Below are positions 33,886 to 43,377 of a stretch of 64,000 bases of DNA, piece by piece. The stretch's first letter is position 1; every line of letters begins with the position of its first letter. The stretch is from JBOFSQ01 sp051651625 (GTDB lineage Bacteria; Planctomycetota; Planctomycetia; Pirellulales; Thermoguttaceae), in NCBI GenBank assembly GCA_051651625.1, contig JBOFSQ010000101.1, positions 4,347 to 68,346 on the forward strand, written 5' to 3'. Position numbers and translations under genes: made by a program. The notes beneath the pieces were generated by a model. That model was not told the origin of the DNA, did no database searches, and saw only the letters and a list, made by a program, of their open reading frames with translations.

Positions 33886-36800
33886 ATGAATAGACAACAC
33901 AATCCAGCAGATGGAGAACGAAATGCAATTTCGGGGTATGATAATCAGTACCGCATTGCAGCTTCGTTAATACTTAATGCGCTTATAAAACGCACTCTGA
34001 CCTGCGTAAGAATAGCCGATCCTAGAGCCGAACGAGTTGACGATTTTCAAATTGAGCAGATGGGCACAATTGATGCTTACCAGATCAAATGGTCTCGTTT
34101 TCCGGGTAGTTTTACTTACTCAAGTCTTACCACGCCTAATACGCAAAAGAATCAACCGTCGATTATCAGTCAGCTTGCAAGCGGCTGGAAGAGGATAAAA
34201 GAGACGCATCATACAAAACAGGTTTTTGTCCATTTTGTTACAAATGACATTGCTTCGAGTAATGGTTGTCAAGGGCAACGACTGCCATCTGGAAGAAGCC
34301 CGAATCTCGCGGCGTTCATTGCCGAGGTGTGGAATCCGATGCAAAACGAGCAAAAGCCTATTCCTGATGACTGGCAGGATTTTTTGGAAAACCTGCGTAA
34401 AACGACCGAACTAACAGATGAAGAATTTTACGAGTTTGCCAGATTCTGTAAATTTGATTTTGGGTGGAAAAACAACGGGACTGATTTGCATCTGTTACAA
34501 CAACGCCATTCTAGCGAAGAAGATATTCAGCACATAAAATCGACATTATTTACGTCCGTTGCTTCGCCGGAACGAATTATTGAAATGTCGAGAGCGGAAC
34601 TTGTCAAGCGGTTGGGTTGGCAAGACAGGGTTGAAATGAAGAATGTTCATGCTTTTCCTCGTCCTATTTTGGGATACTGTGAAATTGCAGAAACAGTTGA
34701 ATCACTTCAAAAGGCAATCGAGCAAAGCACCTCCGGCTATTTGGCGTTGATCGGGACACCGGGGGCTGGAAAATCGACACTCGTGTCAAACTTATTCCAT
34801 CCCTTACACCGCATCATTCACTATTATTCGTATGTTCCAAACGCAGAAACGACCGGTGTCCTACGGGGGGAGTCCGATGTATTCTTACATGACTTGGTGC
34901 TACTTTTGCAGCAGCATGGAATTGTCGGCCACAGTGCGTTGGTGACATTCGAGAGAGAGGTTTTACTCTCATTGTTGTCGGCGCAGCTTGGGGAAGCAAG
35001 CGAAAACTTTCGCAGGACGGGTAGAAAAACGGTTATTGTCCTTGATGGTCTCGACCATATTCCAAGAGAACAAAACCCGCAAAGATCGTTCTTGGAAGAT
35101 TTATATCCGCCAAACGACGTACCGAAAGGTGTCATATTTTTGCTCTCTACACAAACAATTGAACTTGCGGGCATTTCAGCAGCAATCAAAGAACAACTCA
35201 AAAAAGATAATCGCACAATCACACTCGCTCCTATTCCGCGAAGCGAGTTAATGCGGTGGCTTTCTGCTTGGGATAAGGTGGCGTTATCCCCAGAGCAGAT
35301 TCAGAAATTGTTTGAATTAACAGGTGGGCATCCACTTGCCATCTATTTGGTTCTAAATGAAATTGCTCAAAAAGCGGGAGAAATGGATGTTGACTCAATT
35401 CTCGGAAGCACGATTCCATTTTCTGATAATGTCACGACTGGATATGAATCTCTTTGGGACCGTGAAATTGTTGCGAAAAAACTGACAGATGAAAAAGATT
35501 TTCTCGCCAAGATAGCTCGATTGCGCAATGGGTTCGACAAAGACTTGGCCCGACTTCTTGCCTCCGGCTCTGATAATGTAATCGAGCACTTTCTCAAAAT
35601 CTGGCAGAGATTGTTCTTGCAGGAGAATGGAAAGTGGATGCCGTTCCACAATAGTATCATTCAGTTCCTGCGAGAAAAAACCTCGGAAGACGCATTTGGA
35701 GACAATGATCCCAATCGCCATAAAGCTTATCACGCCGCCATTGCTGTCGCATTACAATCTCTCCCAGTTGAAAACACGAAGTGGTGGGACTTGGCTTTTC
35801 ATCTCTGTGAATCTGCGCAGTATGATGAACTACTGAAAATGGTCACTGTTGAAAACGTAATTGCCCAATCCAAGCAATTTAGACCGCTTGAAGACGTAAA
35901 GGAAGAAATTCTGCTCGGTTTTCGCGCATGTAAAGAGACGGGAAACTACGCAGAATTTGTCCGTCTGATTTTCGTGATGCTCGATCTGGAAGTGCGAAGC
36001 TGGAACATTGATGGAATGTGCGACTTGCGTGCGACAGATTGTTTTATCAACATGCTTGGGCATGACAAGAGTTTGGAATCGGTGGTATTTAGCCACATAT
36101 TTCGCGGAAGTGCCCTTTCTATCCATGACAGTGAAGCATTCATTGCCGCCAAGAAATTGAAATTGTTAGGATACGAGCGTGAAGGTAAAAAAATATACGA
36201 ACTTGCGGAGCCGTGGAGAATACTAAAAGGTGGTAGTAGAGCAGATGGCGATCATAGTTATTATCACGGCATTTTGATCGAATGGGCAAAAACGGCACCA
36301 TGTTTTCGTAGTTTTGATGTGATAGAGTCGATGATTGTGAATCTGAAAGATGCGGAATGGGCGAAACCAAGCCCCCCGGAACATAATCGCCGTGGATTAG
36401 AAAGTGACGACATAGATATTGACGAAATAATTACGTCGTTATTTTTCCATGCGGGTGCGACTTATCTCAAACTTGGCGACATGTCAACTGCGGACAAGGT
36501 TCGAGAAATACTTGTTGCCCGTAATGATTCGTATTATTTGTACTGGTTTTATCGGCATCTTGCCCATGATTATGAGTCAAGCGACAACGATAAGTCTCTG
36601 GAATATGGTCGTAAAGCAATTGCAATCGCCGAACAAGACGACATTTTGGAAGATTGTTTTCTCGACGCAGCAGAATATGTGTTCTTCACGTTTAACGATA
36701 AAGGGCGAGCGAAAAAATTGTTTGAGCGTGTGTCTCGTTCATGTCTTGGTGGATACAACAAGGCAGATCGCATATTTGACTGTTTTCGGTATTTCCAGAT

Positions 36801-39800
36801 GTTATGTGCGTTCGGTGACAGTATTGACGCAACGAAAATTATTCCGACACCGGAAAAAGATTCTGATTTACCACTTGTTTTGTTCGAACGGGCGTTGCTT
36901 TTACTTGCCAACCTCAAGACGCAGCAGCGAATCAGCCAAACCATGCCCGCAGCAGTATTTCTGCGGGAAATAAAGCCGTTGCTCAATATCTTCCAAAATA
37001 TTAGTTCAATAACAAGGGGGTATAGTGAAGCAAGGAATGATGTGATCAATTTACGGAACCGGTTTTTAGGATTGATAGTTGAAACTGTTGCAGAGCAAAG
37101 CGATGAACACTTGGCTGCCGTTGCAAACTACATCTTCGACGAGTGGCAACCAGAGCATTTTCCTGACTCCGATAAACTCGAAGTCTTGCGAAAACTATGG
37201 AAGGTGGGCTATGACGAGAAATTTTGTCGTCAGCGAGCCAAGCAAGTTGCGGAAGATTTTTGTCAATCAGATTATGAATGGGACACATACCTTTCGTATG
37301 CGAACAAATTCGCGGATGTCTTGGCAGAGATGGGGAATGTCGACGAAGCGAAAAAAATTCTCGGCGACGTTCTGTTTAAATCGTATGGTATTGCCGGTCG
37401 AAAAGACTACCAAATGGAACGCTGGCTTAAGTGGTTAGACAAGGCAAATGAGGAATTCCCTGATGACACTGAAAAACGTATTCGTTTTGCACTAAAAAGT
37501 GTTTTATCGCTCAAAAATGCCGAATCAATATATGGCGCAGCAAATTTGTTAATTAAATCCGCTTATCGCTGGAAACCAGAAGCAGCATTTAGGATCGCGG
37601 TTATCTTGGCGGAAAATGGCGTCGTCGATTTACCGAGTGGATTGCAGGATTTTTTTGAAATGGCAGCAAAAGATGAATCAGCAAATCCGCTGATCATTAA
37701 AACTCTTGTGTGCAGTATTCTCATGCCAATTTGCACGAACGGCGACCCTTCAATTATCAAAAACCTGCTTGCCAGAACTGATGTTCAAGAAAATACCAAA
37801 GAACTGGCTCAAGAGCTATTTCAAGCTGCGTCAACCTTATCCGCGCAAAAACCAAGAGCCGAGTGGCTTGAAGGTGTCAAGGAACATCTGCCTGCCCTTT
37901 TTGATGACGAAAATAATACGGATGAGGTTGACGACGAGGAAGGGCATTTCAATTTTAGGGATAGTTTAGTATTAGAATCGGGAAATGAAATTTCTAAGGA
38001 AGACGCTTATGAGCAGGCAAAAACTGTTGAAAGGTTTCTTGCTTTGGTAAAGCAGCAGAAACGAAATTCCTACTTTCTTTGGCATGATTGGTTTGAATCG
38101 TGGCTGCCAACTCTTTCCAATGACGAAATATACCGAGTTCAACAAGAATTGTCTTCGCTAAACGATCAGCACTCACTACAGATACTATGCCTAGAAAGAT
38201 TGACAGGGATCATTGGCGACGAGCCATTATTTGAAGCAGCACATAAACTCTTGCTGGAGCGTAATCAATATAGCAACGGTTTGCTTCGTTCACAGCATAG
38301 TATTGACGCAGCCAAAATGATGATCAGTTTGAACTCGAAAAAGGCTCATCCGTTGATTTTGGAAGCTATTCTTGACGACATACAATTCGACAGTGATGAT
38401 GCTCGGTCATGTACTGCAAATCTCGAAATTCTTCAGGAATTGGTGGTTGCTCCAGTTAGCTCTTATGAAATTTGGACCCGAATTGAATCCTACTTACAGC
38501 CATCTCTAAATTCCTTCGCCACCGCAGCAGAGGTTTCCCTTTGTGCCGATGATAAAACATTGACGGCAAATGAAACCTTGATGTTGCTCGTGGAGTTTTG
38601 TCTTGACCACCCAATCTTTGTTTTGTCTGCTGGGTGTATGAAGTCAGTCCACGACATGCTGAAGGCTGATATTCCTGAAATTCACGGAAAAATCAAGGAT
38701 TGGCTTTCTTCGCAAAATGAGGGAATAGTCAGGGCGTGCCTTGTCGTCTTGCAAGGATTATGTCCGATAAATGAGTCTTTATTGCAGCTTTTGCTTTCGG
38801 ATATTCAGGCTTTGACGTATTCCCGCGATATTGATATTCGCATGAGAGCCGTCGATATTCTCCTCCAAAGAAATGGTATGCTAGTCCCTGCTCCACGAGA
38901 AACTGACAGCAGTCTGCTGAAACATTATTCCAATCAGCCGTTGGTTGATTCATACATCCGGCTGGAAGACAAAGAAATCAAATCGACTTCGGTTCTCGAA
39001 GATTCTTTTGACCCACGAAATATCGTCGGTGCTTTTACGCCACATGTAGAGTGTATTGCGCACTATTCGAGTATTCCAATGGAAAACTTACTCGCAAGAA
39101 TTCACCAGATAATGCGGGAATTGGAAGATGAACCAAAGTGGAACAAAAACGCCGAAATGGACTTTCGACAAAAATGTGATTCGATGGGGTGTAGTTTTAC
39201 CTTCCGTAGATTAAAAACGTATGTTCTTCAAAGAGCAATACTACACGTCTCTGGCGAGTTAGTTGATGCGGGAAAATTAGCCTATGACATTGCTTGCAAA
39301 ATATACAAAACGCTACTTTACACCGAAGATTATGATGCTGTTCCAATCACGGCTTCAATTCGACCAAGTTTTATCACTCCCCCTGAATTTCCGTATGATG
39401 AGAAGAAGTATGAGTTGTGGTGCCTGTATAATTTTACAGATCAAGAAACAAAGGCGTTATTTACAGAACAAATCGAGGATTGGCATATACTCGCAGAACG
39501 AACTGTTTGGAAATCCGCATCAGGCTTGGTGGAAAAACACATCTCGACGCTTGTGCCGGAAGGAATGTTCTCTGAAATATCTGAAACGCGAAAACCATTT
39601 ATTAACGTTCAAAGAATACAATATCGAAAGTACCATAGAGACATTCAAGGTACATTCGCGCCGTTGCTTGTTATGAAAAACCAGCTATTTGATTCGAGAT
39701 TTTTCGCTTCAGGCTGGTTTGCGTTCAATTCTCAAATTGCCGAGAAACTTGGACTGACCCCTGCCGCAGACGATGGTTTATTTGCGTGGAAACATAATGA

Positions 39801-40002
39801 CGAAATAGTTGCCAAAAGCACTTATTGGATGGATGGTCACCCGCATTTTCATTCAAGATACAGCAGTAAAGAGTCTCCTCTCGGCATTGGGTGGCTGGTG
39901 TTAGTCAAGGAAAGACTTTTAAGAAGTATTTCAATCTCATTTGGAGAATTAATGCGATTCAACACTGTTGCTAGGAGTTTACCGAATCGGGAGGCGACAT
40001 GA
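33886..40002 (+). CDS. Giant Cap4-like nuclease / STAND (NACHT) NTPase, candidate anti-phage effector
   Basis: This is a 2038-residue protein. Residues 1-230 resemble Cap4/DUF4297 nuclease domains: AISGYDNQYRIAASLI, then VDDFQIEQMGTIDAYQIKWS, fitting D...QxK of a PD-(D/E)xK active site (Asp52/53, Gln66, Lys68). Residues 255-620 form a STAND/NACHT NTPase with Walker A GTPGAGKST (290-298), Walker B VIVLDGLD (383-390) and a LTGGHPLAIYLV segment like the GxP motif. About 620-1750 is a helical-repeat region, presumably the sensor. The C-terminus (about 1880-2038) has GWFAFNSQIAEKLGL and STYWMDGHPHFHS. The order nuclease-NTPase-repeats is that of Avs-type STAND defence proteins, but the gene is not one I can assign to a named Avs type. 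Base composition looks AT-richer than its neighbours, suggesting transfer. Confidence 0.82.
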   Translation: MNRQHNPADGERNAISGYDNQYRIAASLILNALIKRTLTCVRIADPRAERVDDFQIEQMGTIDAYQIKWSRFPGSFTYSSLTTPNTQKNQPSIISQLASGWKRIKETHHTKQVFVHFVTNDIASSNGCQGQRLPSGRSPNLAAFIAEVWNPMQNEQKPIPDDWQDFLENLRKTTELTDEEFYEFARFCKFDFGWKNNGTDLHLLQQRHSSEEDIQHIKSTLFTSVASPERIIEMSRAELVKRLGWQDRVEMKNVHAFPRPILGYCEIAETVESLQKAIEQSTSGYLALIGTPGAGKSTLVSNLFHPLHRIIHYYSYVPNAETTGVLRGESDVFLHDLVLLLQQHGIVGHSALVTFEREVLLSLLSAQLGEASENFRRTGRKTVIVLDGLDHIPREQNPQRSFLEDLYPPNDVPKGVIFLLSTQTIELAGISAAIKEQLKKDNRTITLAPIPRSELMRWLSAWDKVALSPEQIQKLFELTGGHPLAIYLVLNEIAQKAGEMDVDSILGSTIPFSDNVTTGYESLWDREIVAKKLTDEKDFLAKIARLRNGFDKDLARLLASGSDNVIEHFLKIWQRLFLQENGKWMPFHNSIIQFLREKTSEDAFGDNDPNRHKAYHAAIAVALQSLPVENTKWWDLAFHLCESAQYDELLKMVTVENVIAQSKQFRPLEDVKEEILLGFRACKETGNYAEFVRLIFVMLDLEVRSWNIDGMCDLRATDCFINMLGHDKSLESVVFSHIFRGSALSIHDSEAFIAAKKLKLLGYEREGKKIYELAEPWRILKGGSRADGDHSYYHGILIEWAKTAPCFRSFDVIESMIVNLKDAEWAKPSPPEHNRRGLESDDIDIDEIITSLFFHAGATYLKLGDMSTADKVREILVARNDSYYLYWFYRHLAHDYESSDNDKSLEYGRKAIAIAEQDDILEDCFLDAAEYVFFTFNDKGRAKKLFERVSRSCLGGYNKADRIFDCFRYFQMLCAFGDSIDATKIIPTPEKDSDLPLVLFERALLLLANLKTQQRISQTMPAAVFLREIKPLLNIFQNISSITRGYSEARNDVINLRNRFLGLIVETVAEQSDEHLAAVANYIFDEWQPEHFPDSDKLEVLRKLWKVGYDEKFCRQRAKQVAEDFCQSDYEWDTYLSYANKFADVLAEMGNVDEAKKILGDVLFKSYGIAGRKDYQMERWLKWLDKANEEFPDDTEKRIRFALKSVLSLKNAESIYGAANLLIKSAYRWKPEAAFRIAVILAENGVVDLPSGLQDFFEMAAKDESANPLIIKTLVCSILMPICTNGDPSIIKNLLARTDVQENTKELAQELFQAASTLSAQKPRAEWLEGVKEHLPALFDDENNTDEVDDEEGHFNFRDSLVLESGNEISKEDAYEQAKTVERFLALVKQQKRNSYFLWHDWFESWLPTLSNDEIYRVQQELSSLNDQHSLQILCLERLTGIIGDEPLFEAAHKLLLERNQYSNGLLRSQHSIDAAKMMISLNSKKAHPLILEAILDDIQFDSDDARSCTANLEILQELVVAPVSSYEIWTRIESYLQPSLNSFATAAEVSLCADDKTLTANETLMLLVEFCLDHPIFVLSAGCMKSVHDMLKADIPEIHGKIKDWLSSQNEGIVRACLVVLQGLCPINESLLQLLLSDIQALTYSRDIDIRMRAVDILLQRNGMLVPAPRETDSSLLKHYSNQPLVDSYIRLEDKEIKSTSVLEDSFDPRNIVGAFTPHVECIAHYSSIPMENLLARIHQIMRELEDEPKWNKNAEMDFRQKCDSMGCSFTFRRLKTYVLQRAILHVSGELVDAGKLAYDIACKIYKTLLYTEDYDAVPITASIRPSFITPPEFPYDEKKYELWCLYNFTDQETKALFTEQIEDWHILAERTVWKSASGLVEKHISTLVPEGMFSEISETRKPFINVQRIQYRKYHRDIQGTFAPLLVMKNQLFDSRFFASGWFAFNSQIAEKLGLTPAADDGLFAWKHNDEIVAKSTYWMDGHPHFHSRYSSKESPLGIGWLVLVKERLLRSISISFGELMRFNTVARSLPNREAT

Positions 40003-41129
40003 CACAAGCCGCTCTTTTTGGCGACGTTGCGCTGCGTGTGCCGCGAACGCAGGGGATCAAGTACGCCGGATCAAAACTCAAGTTGCTCCCACAGATTCTT
40101 GAGCTTGTCACGTCAACTGGTTCGCGCACGGTGTTTGATGGTTTTTCCGGTTCGACAAGAGTTTCACAAATGCTTGCGAAAGCAGGTTTTTGTGTCACGT
40201 CAAATGACAGTGCAATTTGGTCACAAGTGCTAGCGACTTGTTTTTTGAAAAACACGCGCAACCCACAAAGCTACCAAGATTTGATCGAACATCTCAACGG
40301 TATCCCTTCGGTGGACGGTTGGTTCTCTGAACACTACGGCGGACTTCCCGGACGCGGTTCGTCGGTGCAAACCGACGGACGTAAACGTCCTTGGCAACTT
40401 CACAACACGCGTAAACTCGATGGTATTCGAGAAGAGATTGATCGCCTTGATCTTGATGAGCAATCAAAAGCTGTTTCGCTAACCAGCCTCATGTTAGCGT
40501 TGGATGAGGTTGATAGTACGTTGGGGCATTTTTCGTCGTACCTCGCCGACTGGTCGCCGCGTTCGTACAAAAAACTACATTTGCGAGTTCCGCAGCTTTG
40601 GGTCAACAAAGAAAAACATACAGTATTGCAAGCCGATGTTTTTGACGCGATGCACAATCGACGTTTTGACATTGCGTATTTAGACCCTCCATACGGCTCG
40701 AACAACGACAAAATGCCGCCGTCGCGAGTGCGTTACAATGCGTATTATCATCTTTGGACAACGATATGTCTCAATGATCGCCCGCAACTTTTCGGCAAAG
40801 CGCGGCGACGCGATGATAGCAGCGATGCGGTATCAGCGTCGGTTTTTGAAGAGTTTCGTCGAGGCGATTCGGGGCGTTTTATCGCCGTTGAAGCCATTGA
40901 ACGCCTCATTCAAAGCGTACCCGCACGTTTCGTTTTGCTTTCATACAGCAGTGGTGGACGCGCTACAGCGGAAGAACTTGCCGAAACGGTTCATTGTTAC
41001 GGACGCCTCATTAAAACTGTTACTATTGACCACAAAAAAAATGTTATGTCTGAAATGCGATGGACGCAAGAATGGGTTCGAGAAGCGGAAATACCGCACC
41101 GCGAGTTTTTGTTTTTGATGGAAAAATGA
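39999..41129 (+). CDS. Adenine-specific DNA methyltransferase (D12/COG3392 type)
   Basis: This 376-residue N6-adenine methylase has IKYAGSKLKLLPQI (about 20-33), which binds S-adenosylmethionine together with VFDGFSGSTRVSQMLAKAG (about 45-63). The catalytic motif DPPYGSN lies at 229-235, with a central recognition insert (about 100-190). It overlaps the end of the STAND gene by four bases (ATGA), so the two proteins are probably made together. No cognate stand-alone restriction enzyme is adjacent. It may protect host DNA from, or provide a signal for, the upstream nuclease-STAND protein; that link is inferred from coupling only. It could also be a solitary methylase. Confidence 0.9.
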   Translation: MTQAALFGDVALRVPRTQGIKYAGSKLKLLPQILELVTSTGSRTVFDGFSGSTRVSQMLAKAGFCVTSNDSAIWSQVLATCFLKNTRNPQSYQDLIEHLNGIPSVDGWFSEHYGGLPGRGSSVQTDGRKRPWQLHNTRKLDGIREEIDRLDLDEQSKAVSLTSLMLALDEVDSTLGHFSSYLADWSPRSYKKLHLRVPQLWVNKEKHTVLQADVFDAMHNRRFDIAYLDPPYGSNNDKMPPSRVRYNAYYHLWTTICLNDRPQLFGKARRRDDSSDAVSASVFEEFRRGDSGRFIAVEAIERLIQSVPARFVLLSYSSGGRATAEELAETVHCYGRLIKTVTIDHKKNVMSEMRWTQEWVREAEIPHREFLFLMEK

Positions 41130-41154
41130 TTCTGTAAACACCAGCGAACAAATC

Positions 41155-42276
41155 ATGAACGCATCGTTTCGTCGTCTTTTGGCTTTGATGAAAAAGGAGA
41201 CGCTGCAAGTTCGGCGTGATCCGAGTTGTATTCTGATTGCGTTTGTCTTGCCGATGATTTTGCTCTTCATTTTCGGTTTCGGTCTGTCGCTCGACGCAAA
41301 ACATGTCAAACTCGGTTTCGTGAGCGATGAGCAATCGCCGGTTGTCGGCTCGCTCTGGCGTGCGCTAAAAGTTACCGATTACGTCACGCCAATTTATTAC
41401 GCAAGCCGCCGCGAAGCCGAAGAGGCTATCGTCAACGGACACATTCGCGGGTTTCTCGCCTTGCAAAACGACTTCACAAAACGGTTTCACTCCACTAGCG
41501 GTGTAAACGTTCAACTGATCACCGATGCCGTAGAGACGAACACAGCAACCATCTTGGAAAACTACATCGTCGGTATCGTCAATCAGTGGGGAATGCAGCA
41601 AAACCGTGACCGCGGCTTGGTCATGCCGGTGCGTGTGCAAGTGGAGTCGCGCGTGCTCTTCAACCCAGAACTGGAGTCACGCAACACGCTCATCCCCGGT
41701 TCGATAGTCATGATTATGGCGATCATCGGGACGCTACTAACTTCGCTGGTCGTCGCACGCGAATGGGAACGCGGCACAATGGAAGCAATGCTCGCTACGC
41801 CAATCGGACCGAAAGATATGATCATTGGAAAACTGGTTCCGTACTACGTTCTCGGTATTGTGGCGACGGCGGCGTGCGTGTTCATTTCGGTGTTCCTGTT
41901 TCGCGTGCCGTTTCGCGGCTCGATAGCTGCGATGTTCCTCATATCGACGGCGTTTCTGATGGCGTCGCTGGCGTTGGGGTTTCTGATTTCCACACTCACA
42001 AAGAACCAGTTTCTCGCCTCGATGGTCGCGTTTATGCTCGCGTTTTTGCCGAACGTCATGCTCTCCGGTGCAATTTTTGAAATCGACGCAATGCCGCTCC
42101 CGATTCGCACACTCACCTACATCTTTCCGGCACGCTACTACGTCAGTAGTCTGCAAACGATTTTCATGGCAGGCGACATTTGGCGACTCATCGTACCCAA
42201 CTTGATTGTGATGACGTTCATTGCATCTTTGCTGTTCGTCGTGACCATCGCCAAAACTCCCAAGCGACTGGAGTAG
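41155..42276 (+). CDS. ybhS: ABC-2 type exporter permease (YbhS type)
   Basis: This 373-residue inner-membrane permease begins LMKKETLQVRRDPSCILIAFVLPMILLF, the typical ABC-2 first helix. A large periplasmic domain (about 50-170) follows, then five C-terminal helices with RNTLIPGSIVMIMAIIGTLLTSLVVAREWERGTME. The REWERGT signature of the coupling loop is intact. Length matches E. coli YbhS. It should pair with the product of the next gene and with the fusion/ATPase genes at 25105-27815, from which it is now separated. The ATG lies 25 bases after the methyltransferase stop, so it may depend on the defence-gene transcript. Confidence 0.9.
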   Translation: MNASFRRLLALMKKETLQVRRDPSCILIAFVLPMILLFIFGFGLSLDAKHVKLGFVSDEQSPVVGSLWRALKVTDYVTPIYYASRREAEEAIVNGHIRGFLALQNDFTKRFHSTSGVNVQLITDAVETNTATILENYIVGIVNQWGMQQNRDRGLVMPVRVQVESRVLFNPELESRNTLIPGSIVMIMAIIGTLLTSLVVAREWERGTMEAMLATPIGPKDMIIGKLVPYYVLGIVATAACVFISVFLFRVPFRGSIAAMFLISTAFLMASLALGFLISTLTKNQFLASMVAFMLAFLPNVMLSGAIFEIDAMPLPIRTLTYIFPARYYVSSLQTIFMAGDIWRLIVPNLIVMTFIASLLFVVTIAKTPKRLE

Positions 42277-42279
42277 ACC

Positions 42280-43377
42280 GTGCTCATTCGCATTTACAAT
42301 CTCATCATCAAAGAACTGCTGGCATCGCTGCGTGATCCCAAGGCGAGGGTTGTGCTTGTTGTTCCGCCACTGTTGCAGCTTTTCATTCTCTCGTTCACCA
42401 TAACGCAAGAGGTGAAAAACGTTTCACTCGGCGTATACAACCAAGATGTTGGTAAAGAAGGGTACGCGCTCACGCAGCGTCTTGAGCACTCGTCGCTCGT
42501 CTCAAAAATCGTGACAATAACGCATCAAGACGAAATCAACGCACACATCGACCGGCAAGCCGTGATGGGGGTTGTCGTCATACCGCAAGACTTTTCCAAG
42601 ACGGTAACTGCGGGGCAAACGGCGAAGGTTCAAGTTTTGCTTGATGGACGTCGGAGCAACGCCGCGCAAATCGCGGGCGGTTACATCACGAAGATCATCA
42701 ACCAATTTTTCGGCGAGTCTGCGCACAAGAAAATTGGTGTCGCCGTTGAAACGCGAAACTGGTTTAACATCAATCTCGACCCGCGTAAGACAACCGTTCC
42801 GTCGTTGGTTTGTATTTTGGCAACAATTCTCGGCACACTTCTCGCGGGACTTTCCATCGCACGCGAACGCGAGATGGGGACGTTTGAACAACTGCTCGTT
42901 TCACCGCTGACGCCGTTTGAAATTCTTGTCGGCAAAGCGACCACGGTTGTTTTTTTGGCGACGTGTTCGGCGGTGATGATGAGTGGCGTGGCGATTTTCG
43001 TTCTGGGTATTCCGCTACGCGGCTCGTTTCTACTTTTGGTTGCATCGATGATTTTGTTTTTGCTTTCGGTTGTTGGCGTTGGTCTTTTTATCAGTTCGCT
43101 TTCGATGACGCAGCAGCAAGCGATACTCGGCGTGATTCTGGTACTTCCCACGTCGATTATGCTTTCGGGGTTTACCACGCCGGTAGAAAATATGCCGGAG
43201 TGGATGCAGTGGCTGACCGTGATGAACCCAGTACGCTGGTACTTGGTGATTGTGAAGGGTGTTTTTATGAAGGGGATGGGCGTGCAAGAAGTGGCACTGA
43301 ATTGCGTCCCGCTGGTGTTGCTTTCAGTGGTGACGCTCTCGGTCGCAGCGGTGATGTTCAAACGCCGGATGGAATGA
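42280..43377 (+). CDS. ybhR: ABC-2 type exporter permease (YbhR type)
   Basis: This 365-residue second permease half starts with GTG three bases after the ybhS stop. It has LIIKELLASLRDPKARVVLVVPPLLQLFI, a periplasmic domain (about 40-165) with AKVQVLLDGRRSNAAQIA, and the ABC-2 motif LSIAREREMGTFEQLLVSPL. Helices continue through LPTSIMLSGFTTPVENMPEW to the end. Length fits E. coli YbhR (368). Its 3' end overlaps the convergent 5-formyltetrahydrofolate cyclo-ligase gene by 20 bases. Confidence 0.9.
   Translation: MLIRIYNLIIKELLASLRDPKARVVLVVPPLLQLFILSFTITQEVKNVSLGVYNQDVGKEGYALTQRLEHSSLVSKIVTITHQDEINAHIDRQAVMGVVVIPQDFSKTVTAGQTAKVQVLLDGRRSNAAQIAGGYITKIINQFFGESAHKKIGVAVETRNWFNINLDPRKTTVPSLVCILATILGTLLAGLSIAREREMGTFEQLLVSPLTPFEILVGKATTVVFLATCSAVMMSGVAIFVLGIPLRGSFLLLVASMILFLLSVVGVGLFISSLSMTQQQAILGVILVLPTSIMLSGFTTPVENMPEWMQWLTVMNPVRWYLVIVKGVFMKGMGVQEVALNCVPLVLLSVVTLSVAAVMFKRRME

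Noticed and set aside
39999..41129. Methyltransferase as the modification partner of the type ISP enzyme
   Set aside because: The type ISP enzyme has its own methylase domain (DPFTGTGTF, NPPYSAGQ); a separate methylase is not needed. The four-base overlap ties this gene to the STAND gene instead.
27850..41145. Inverted repeats cgctgtttac / gtaaaca..agcg at the two ends of the defence island as attachment sites
   Set aside because: The match is short and imperfect (a two-base gap), no integrase is present, and such matches are expected by chance.
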